Positions 59,002 through 64,000 of a DNA stretch of 64,000 nucleotides are shown piece after piece. How positions within the stretch are numbered: the stretch's first letter is position 1; every line of letters begins with the position of its first letter. The position numbers and the translations under genes were made by a program. The stretch is from Microbacterium sp. T32 (GTDB lineage Bacteria > Actinomycetota > Actinomycetes > Actinomycetales > Microbacteriaceae): the NCBI RefSeq assembly GCF_001619615.1, contig NZ_LQQP01000009.1:1-64000 (forward strand). The letters run 5' to 3'. Under the pieces are notes generated by a model, which ran no database searches, had not been told where the DNA came from, and saw nothing but the letters and a program-made list of their open reading frames with translations.

Positions 59002-59844
59002 TCAGAACAGCGCGAGCGGGTTCACCGGCGAACCCGACGCGCCGGGAAGGGGGAGCGGCGCGAGGACCGAGACGAACTCCCACCGGCGGCGTTCACGGCA
59101 TTCGGCGCTGACGCGATCGAGATCCGCGAAGTCGACGAGCGGCACGCGCAGGGCGGTCAGCAGCAGGATGTGCCACGGGACGGGGATATCCGCGACCTCG
59201 CTCGGGAACGGGTCCATCCCGGCGTCGGTGATGATCGCCGCCGGCGCCCAGGAGGCGACCTGTTCCGCGCAGGCGAAGCTCACGCCGGGGGCGGCTTCGT
59301 CCGCGACCTCGGCGGACGGCGTGCGGGGCTCGGCATCCGTCGTCCGTCGGAGGCGGATCCAGACCGTATCGCCGGGATGGATGCCGACCCGCTGGGCGTC
59401 GAGGGCGTCGTCGAGCATCAACGGGGTCGCGGCCTCGCCGGGGCGGATACTGCGTCCGAGCAGCGCGGGGAGGTCGATGAGGACGCCGCGGCCGACGATG
59501 CCGTCGCGCAGGGCGCGGACGTCGTCCGAGGGCGCGAGGCCGGGACGACCGAAGTGCGACAGCGCGTCGATGTGCGTCATCGCGGCAGACCCGTGCACGT
59601 CGAGCGAGAACCGCTCGTTCCGGGCGTGCCAGGTCTCGGCGCGGTCCACCCACTGCTCGAGGCGGAAAGCCCGCTCGTCGTCGCCGATCGGGGGCGGGGC
59701 GGCCGCGCTGACGCTCACGCCGGTGAGGGGGAGACCCTCGATCCCCGACGCGGGGTTTCGCGGAGTGTCGCGCGATCCCGCGACCCGCTGGAGGAGCCGC
59801 TCGAACTCGTCACGCGTGAACGAGGCGCGGGGCGTGCGCGACAT
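59002..59844 (-). CDS. Cyclase family protein (kynurenine formamidase-like)
   Basis: The 280-residue protein has the metal-binding signature HGSAAMTHIDALSHF (about 83-97), corresponding to the HxGTHxDxPxHF motif. It has the further ITDAGMDPFP block. The family hydrolyses amides or cyclic substrates with a divalent metal. GGAGG lies before ATG 59844. It lies between the TetR gene and the sugar-binding protein. Confidence 0.85.
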   Translation of the reverse strand: MSRTPRASFTRDEFERLLQRVAGSRDTPRNPASGIEGLPLTGVSVSAAAPPPIGDDERAFRLEQWVDRAETWHARNERFSLDVHGSAAMTHIDALSHFGRPGLAPSDDVRALRDGIVGRGVLIDLPALLGRSIRPGEAATPLMLDDALDAQRVGIHPGDTVWIRLRRTTDAEPRTPSAEVADEAAPGVSFACAEQVASWAPAAIITDAGMDPFPSEVADIPVPWHILLLTALRVPLVDFADLDRVSAECRERRRWEFVSVLAPLPLPGASGSPVNPLALF

Positions 59845-59910
59845 GGGTCCTCCGAACGGGTCGTGGGGCGCTGACCAGGTCAGCGCCCCACTCGGAATTG
59901 TGGCAGCGAC

Positions 59911-60918
59911 TCAGCAGCTCGCCTTGTAGAGGAAGCCGGCGTTCTCGGGCGAACCGACCGTGTCCTTGGTCAGCACCTTGTTGGGCACGGCGACCGTGCC
60001 GTCGGGGGAGATGGCCCCGCCGTCGGGGTGCGCCTGCAGGTAGTCGACCAGCGCGTCGATCGACTTCGCTCCGATGTCGGTCGGGTTCTGCGCGATGAGG
60101 GCCGTGATCGTCCCGGCCTTCAGCGCGTCGACCTCACCGGGCACGGCGTCGAACGCGACCAGCGCGATCTGACCGGCCTTGCCGGCCTGCGAGATGGCGG
60201 CGGCCGCGCCGAGGCCGTCGGGGCCGTCGGCGGCGATGATGAGCTTCAGGTCGGGGTGCGCCAGGATCAGCGCCGACACCGTGGTCGTGGCCTTGTTGAC
60301 GTCGAAGCCGCTGTACTCGGTCGGCAGAGCGGCGAGCTCCGGGTGCGCCTTGGTCACGGCGTCGACGAACGGCTGCGTGCGCTGCTCGAGCGGCGGGATG
60401 CCGGGAGCACCGCCGAGGAAGACCATCGACCCTCCGCCGGCCGGGATCAGGCTGGCGATGTCGGCGGCGAGGGGAGCGGTGTCCGTGTCGCTGTAGATGG
60501 ACTTGTACTCCGCCTGCGGCTCGCTCGGCGAACCCGTGACGACGGGAACGCCTTTGCTCATCAGGTCGGTGTACTGCGCGAGGAACTGGTTGTTGTTGAA
60601 GGGCGTGACGAGGATGCCGTTGGGCTGCGTCAGCGTCGCGGTCTGGAAGTTCGTGGCCAGCGCGTTCGCGTCCGTGTTGGTGGTGTTGTACGTCTTCAAT
60701 TCCACTCCGCGCGTCTTCGCCTGTGCTTCGGCCGCGCACGAGATCGTCGCGAAGAACGGGTCGGAGGTGTTCGGGAGGACGGCGGCGAGGCGGATGTCGG
60801 TCGCGCCGGATCCGCTGGCGGAAGGCGTCGACGACGCTCCGCAGCCGGTGAGCGCGGCGGCGGCGGTGACCGTCACGGCAGCGGCGGCCAGGATTCGGGT
60901 GGAGAAGGAAGGGGACAT
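59911..60918 (-). CDS. Sugar ABC transporter substrate-binding lipoprotein
   Basis: The 335-residue protein has a lipoprotein signal peptide (1-25) with lipobox LTGC. A periplasmic-binding fold of the ribose/galactose type follows (LAAVLPNTSDPFFATIS, GILVTPFNNNQF, IAADGPDGLGAAAAI). AGGAG precedes ATG 60918. It captures a sugar for the permease and ATPase encoded on the same strand. Confidence 0.9.
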   Translation of the reverse strand: MSPSFSTRILAAAAVTVTAAAALTGCGASSTPSASGSGATDIRLAAVLPNTSDPFFATISCAAEAQAKTRGVELKTYNTTNTDANALATNFQTATLTQPNGILVTPFNNNQFLAQYTDLMSKGVPVVTGSPSEPQAEYKSIYSDTDTAPLAADIASLIPAGGGSMVFLGGAPGIPPLEQRTQPFVDAVTKAHPELAALPTEYSGFDVNKATTTVSALILAHPDLKLIIAADGPDGLGAAAAISQAGKAGQIALVAFDAVPGEVDALKAGTITALIAQNPTDIGAKSIDALVDYLQAHPDGGAISPDGTVAVPNKVLTKDTVGSPENAGFLYKASC

Positions 60919-60961
60919 CGTTGGCTCCTGTGGGCTCTTTCGGGTGAGGGGTGGGAAGGGG

Positions 60962-62035
60962 TCAGGGAGTGGTCCGGCGGCTGCGCCGGAGCGAGGCGAA
61001 CCGGTCGAGCAGAACGGCGATCAGGAGAACGGCGCCGACGACGATGAGCTGCCAGAACGACGAGACGCCGAGAAGCACGAGACCGGATTGAAGGATGATC
61101 GCCAGGGCCGCTCCCCACAGCGTCCCCGTGATCGAGATGTAGCCGCCCTCGAGGAGCGTGCCGCCAATCACCGCGGCGGTCACGGCGCCGAGGGCATCGT
61201 TCGCGTGCCCGGCGATGGCGGTGGATCCGAAGCGCGAGAGGTCGATGAATCCCGCGAGTCCGGCGAGGGCGCCACCGAGCAGCGCCAGCGTGATGAGGTA
61301 GCTGCGGACCCGGATGCCGGCACGTTCGGCCGACGGGCGCGACGAGCCGATCGCCTGCACGCGCATGCCGAACCGCGTGTACCGCACGGTGAACCACAGC
61401 GCCGCGAAGATCAGCCCGGCGAGGATCGCCGGCACGGGGAGCGGGCCGATCGTCTTGAGGCCGATGTTCGTCTGCAGCGCGGGCGGCAGCGAGCCGACGT
61501 CGGTTCCGCCGGAGAGCAGGTAGGCGATCCCGGTACCGATTCCGAGCGTCCCGAGCGTCGCGATCAGCGAATTGATCCCGCCCACGGCGATGAGCAAGCC
61601 GTTGACCAGACCGAAGACGAGGCCGGTGGCGACGCAGGCCAGCAGGCCGACGCTGATCGCCAGGACCGGATCGGGGTACGACGTGGCATCCCCCGGGGTG
61701 GTCTGGAAAGAGCGCATCACGAGCGCCCCCACGACGGAGGACAGCACGAGGTTGGCCCCCAGCGAGAGGTCGAAGATCCCCGCGCCGAGCATCATGGCGA
61801 GCCCGAGCGCGAGCATGAGCGCCTGAGACATGCCGAGCATCAGGGCCTGCCCGTTCGCCACCGACCAGAACACGTGCTGAGGCGACAGCGCGGTGAACAG
61901 CGCGACGAGCGCGATGTTCAGGACCAGGATCCACGCCGCGCGGGTCTTCACCCAGCGCACGATCGCGGGGGCGGTTCGCCGCGCCCGATCATCGACGGTC
62001 GATGCGGGGGCGGTGCCGGTTCCGGTGGTGGTCAT
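60962..62035 (-). CDS. Sugar ABC transporter permease (RbsC type)
   Basis: The 357-residue protein has about nine membrane helices. The typical segment GIFDLSLGANLVLSSVVGAL (about 85-104) is the conserved sugar-permease stretch. AIGSSRPSAERAGIRV is the cytoplasmic loop that meets the ATPase. The start overlaps the ATPase stop by 3 nt, so the two are coupled. Confidence 0.9.
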   Translation of the reverse strand: MTTTGTGTAPASTVDDRARRTAPAIVRWVKTRAAWILVLNIALVALFTALSPQHVFWSVANGQALMLGMSQALMLALGLAMMLGAGIFDLSLGANLVLSSVVGALVMRSFQTTPGDATSYPDPVLAISVGLLACVATGLVFGLVNGLLIAVGGINSLIATLGTLGIGTGIAYLLSGGTDVGSLPPALQTNIGLKTIGPLPVPAILAGLIFAALWFTVRYTRFGMRVQAIGSSRPSAERAGIRVRSYLITLALLGGALAGLAGFIDLSRFGSTAIAGHANDALGAVTAAVIGGTLLEGGYISITGTLWGAALAIILQSGLVLLGVSSFWQLIVVGAVLLIAVLLDRFASLRRSRRTTP

Positions 62036-62796
62036 CAGGCGGATTCCTTCCGGTAGCCGACCATCGTGGCGACGAGGTCCGGCACGGTGAGATCGGCCGA
62101 GGGGGACACGAGCACCGTCTCGCCGCGCCACAGCACGGTGATGGTGTCGGCGGCCTTCAGGATGCGGGGGAGGTCGTGCGAGATCACCAGGACGCCCAGG
62201 CCTCGGGATGCCACGGTGCGCATGAGTTCGCAGATGATCTCGGACTGCCGGGCACCGAGGGCGGCGGTCGGCTCGTCCATGAGCACCGCGGTGCGTGCCC
62301 ACATCACGGCGCGCGCCACGGCGACCGCCTGACGCTGGCCGCCGGAGAGATCACGGACGGGCACCGTGAGCGACGGCAGGGCGATCGAGAGGTCGCGCAG
62401 CGCGGCATCCGCCCTCTCCATCATCGAGCGGCGCGAGAGGACGCCGAACGGACCGGTCGTCACCTCGTGGCCGAGGTACATGTTGTCGACGACCGACAGG
62501 TGCGGGGCGAGCGCGAGGTCCTGGTGGACCGCCTCGATCCCGAGCGCTTGCGCGTCCCGGACGGACGACAGCTTCACCGGACGATCGTCGATGATGACGT
62601 CGCCGCGGTCGGGGCGGTTGATGCCGAGGAGCGTCTTCATCAACGTCGACTTGCCGGCGCCGTTGTCGCCGACCAGTGCGACGACCTCGCCGGGTCGAAC
62701 CGCGACGTTCGCGTCGCGGAGGGCTTCGACGTGACCGAAGCTCTTCGCCACGTGACGGCAACCCACGACGCATTCGGGTGCAGGGGCGGGACTCAT
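62035..62796 (-). CDS. Sugar ABC transporter ATP-binding protein, single-domain
   Basis: The 253-residue protein has Walker A GDNGAGKST (about 44-52), signature LSGGQRQ, Walker B VLMDEPTAALG and the switch His in ISHDLP. Unlike RbsA it has one nucleotide-binding domain, so it likely works as a homodimer. GGAG lies 6 nt before ATG 62796. First gene of the importer operon. Confidence 0.9.
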   Translation of the reverse strand: MSPAPAPECVVGCRHVAKSFGHVEALRDANVAVRPGEVVALVGDNGAGKSTLMKTLLGINRPDRGDVIIDDRPVKLSSVRDAQALGIEAVHQDLALAPHLSVVDNMYLGHEVTTGPFGVLSRRSMMERADAALRDLSIALPSLTVPVRDLSGGQRQAVAVARAVMWARTAVLMDEPTAALGARQSEIICELMRTVASRGLGVLVISHDLPRILKAADTITVLWRGETVLVSPSADLTVPDLVATMVGYRKESA

Positions 62797-62848
62797 TTTC
62801 TCTCCATCGAGGTCCAGAGGATCGACATCGCGGTGTCGACGCACGAAA

Positions 62849-62877
62849 ACTATCACATGAGTAACGTTTCGTGTCCA
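62849..62877 (-). promoter_or_regulatory. Promoter of the ABC importer operon
   Basis: TGGACA (62872-62877), 17-bp spacer, extended -10 TGTGATAGT (GATAGT at 62849-62854). An AACGTT palindrome sits in the spacer, as in LacI-type operators. Confidence 0.7.
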
Positions 62878-62898
62878 GACTTTGATGCTCACTCGCTG

Positions 62899-62942
62899 TA
62901 TAACAAAACGAACACCAACGCATGCGATGGTATTGGTATACC
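62899..62942 (+). promoter_or_regulatory. Divergent promoter region of the GH3 gene
   Basis: A TATAAC element lies at 62899-62904 and a small palindrome GGTAT/TGGT/ATACC at 62929-62942. The -35 box is not clear. Confidence 0.4.
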
Positions 62943-62982
62943 CTCGTGCTGACCTCTCGACGCTGAGACCGAAAGTCTGCCC

Positions 62983-64000
62983 ATGAACGCGACGCCCGCA
63001 CCGCCCCGACCCGTCGATCTGTCGGCACCGTTGTTCGGCCTCGATCGACGCGGGCTCGCCTGGGTGGAGGAGACGTTGGCGGGACTCACGCGCGAACAGA
63101 AGGTCGGCCAGCTGCTGTGCCTGTACCTTCGCGGCGACGATATGGCCCGCTTCACGTCGGATCTCGATCGCCTGGGCGTCGCGCCCGGCGCGGTGATGAT
63201 GCTGCCGCGCAGTCCGGCCGCCGCAGCGCGGGACGTCGCCGCTCTCCAGGAGTGGAGCCGGATTCCGCTCCTCGTCGCCGGAAACCTCGAGTCGGGCGCG
63301 GTGAACTTCCTCACCGGCGTCGAGGCGTTCGCGAACCCGATGCAGGTCGCGGCCGCCGGTGACGAGGCCGCGGTGGACGCGCTCGCCGATCACTGCATCC
63401 GCGTCGCCCGCTCGCTCGGCATGAACTGGGCGTTCGCGCCGGTCGTCGATGTCGCCGTCAATCCCGCCAACCCGATCACGAACACGCGGTCGTTCGGCGC
63501 CGATCACGAACTCGTCGCGCGTCTGGGCTCTCACTACGTGTCGCGGCTCGAGCGGGCCGGGCTCATGACAAGCCCCAAGCACTTCCCCGGTGACGGCGTG
63601 GATGACCGGGATCAGCATCTCGTGACCTCATCCAACGATCTCGATGTCGACGAGTGGACCCGCACCTTCGGCGCCGTCTACGCGGCGGTGATCGCCGCCG
63701 GCGCGCGGTCGATCATGGTCGGGCACATCCGCCAGCGGGCCCTGTCGAAGTCGGTGCGTCCGGACTTCTCCGATGCGGACGTACGTCCCGGGTCGCTCGC
63801 CGCCGAGCTGATCGGCGACGTGCTGCGGGGACGGCTGGGTTTCGAGGGCCTGGTCGTGTCGGACAACACCGCGATGGCCGGTTTCACCACCGCCGGACGT
63901 CGCGATCGGACGCTGCCCGAGATGGTCGCCGCGGGTGTGGACGTGGTGCTCGGGAACGTCGACGTCGCCGCCGACTTCGCCGCGCTGGTGCAGGCCGTCG
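62983..64000 (+). CDS. Glycoside hydrolase family 3 protein (partial)
   Basis: Starts at ATG 62983 (MNATPAPPRPVDLS) and runs off the window after 339 residues without a stop. It is the (beta/alpha)8 domain of GH3: EQKVGQLLCLYLRG, the substrate-binding KHFPGDGVDDRDQH (about 199-212), and VSDNTAMAGF (catalytic Asp near 295). Beta-glucosidase or N-acetylhexosaminidase activity is possible. Divergent from the importer, so the pair probably serves one sugar. Confidence 0.88.
   Translation, partial: MNATPAPPRPVDLSAPLFGLDRRGLAWVEETLAGLTREQKVGQLLCLYLRGDDMARFTSDLDRLGVAPGAVMMLPRSPAAAARDVAALQEWSRIPLLVAGNLESGAVNFLTGVEAFANPMQVAAAGDEAAVDALADHCIRVARSLGMNWAFAPVVDVAVNPANPITNTRSFGADHELVARLGSHYVSRLERAGLMTSPKHFPGDGVDDRDQHLVTSSNDLDVDEWTRTFGAVYAAVIAAGARSIMVGHIRQRALSKSVRPDFSDADVRPGSLAAELIGDVLRGRLGFEGLVVSDNTAMAGFTTAGRRDRTLPEMVAAGVDVVLGNVDVAADFAALVQAV

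Overview
The window is chromosomal DNA of a high-GC actinobacterium, most likely a Microbacteriaceae member close to Microbacterium. This rests on the 5S rRNA type, the gene order (5S, HAD, tlyA, nadK, recN, pyrG, NUDIX, xerD, parA, scpA, scpB, rluB, tyrA, cmk, der), the very GC-rich codon use and several apparently leaderless promoters. No database search was possible, so family names rest on motif and architecture recognition.

Layout. (1) 1-19 kb is conserved core. It starts with the end of an rRNA operon (5S plus terminator). A tightly packed plus-strand block follows for nucleotide and cofactor metabolism, DNA repair, chromosome segregation, ribosome maturation and prephenate dehydrogenase. 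A NUDIX-PIN-like gene, a 115-bp tandem repeat, an S4 RNA-binding gene and a GNAT gene come next, and a tRNA-Pro(GGG) closes the block. (2) About 19.04-58.1 kb is an integrated mobile element. A large serine integrase overlaps the 3' half of tRNA-Pro in antisense. Behind it lie a replication-relaxation-like protein, a VirD4/TraD-like ATPase, an MT-A70 methyltransferase and small membrane or coiled proteins. No relaxase and no mating-pair genes are visible, so it looks mobilizable or decayed rather than self-transmissible. (3) 27-38 kb is cargo with regulators and poorly known genes: Lsr2, XRE, RHH, a surface-anchored-like protein and a PIN-like protein. (4) 38.3-49.3 kb is a decaying patch bracketed by two DUF3846 paralogs. 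It holds a GIY-YIG nuclease, an ImmA/IrrE peptidase pair, a large protein with a HEPN-like motif, two overlapping micro-paralogs and several genes broken by frameshifts or in-frame stops. (5) 49.7-57.7 kb is an intact three-gene operon: type III modification methylase, type III restriction helicase-nuclease, and a PHP-SMC (TrlF-like) ATPase, joined by 4-nt overlaps. (6) A recombinase DNA-binding-domain remnant marks the right side. (7) 58.3-64 kb returns to chromosome-like genes: a TetR regulator and a cyclase, then a sugar ABC importer divergent from a GH3 glycosidase that runs off the window.

How the genes work together. The core block links replication-end tasks (XerD, ParA, ScpAB, RecN) with translation and nucleotide supply in runs of 4-nt stop/start overlaps. 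The element brings integration, DNA transfer and a defence load. The best candidate for an under-described system is the mod-res-TrlF operon. Next are the HEPN-motif protein with its upstream-encoded partner, and the membrane protein with two tiny paralogs. The ABC importer and GH3 enzyme form a divergent sugar-uptake and hydrolysis locus.
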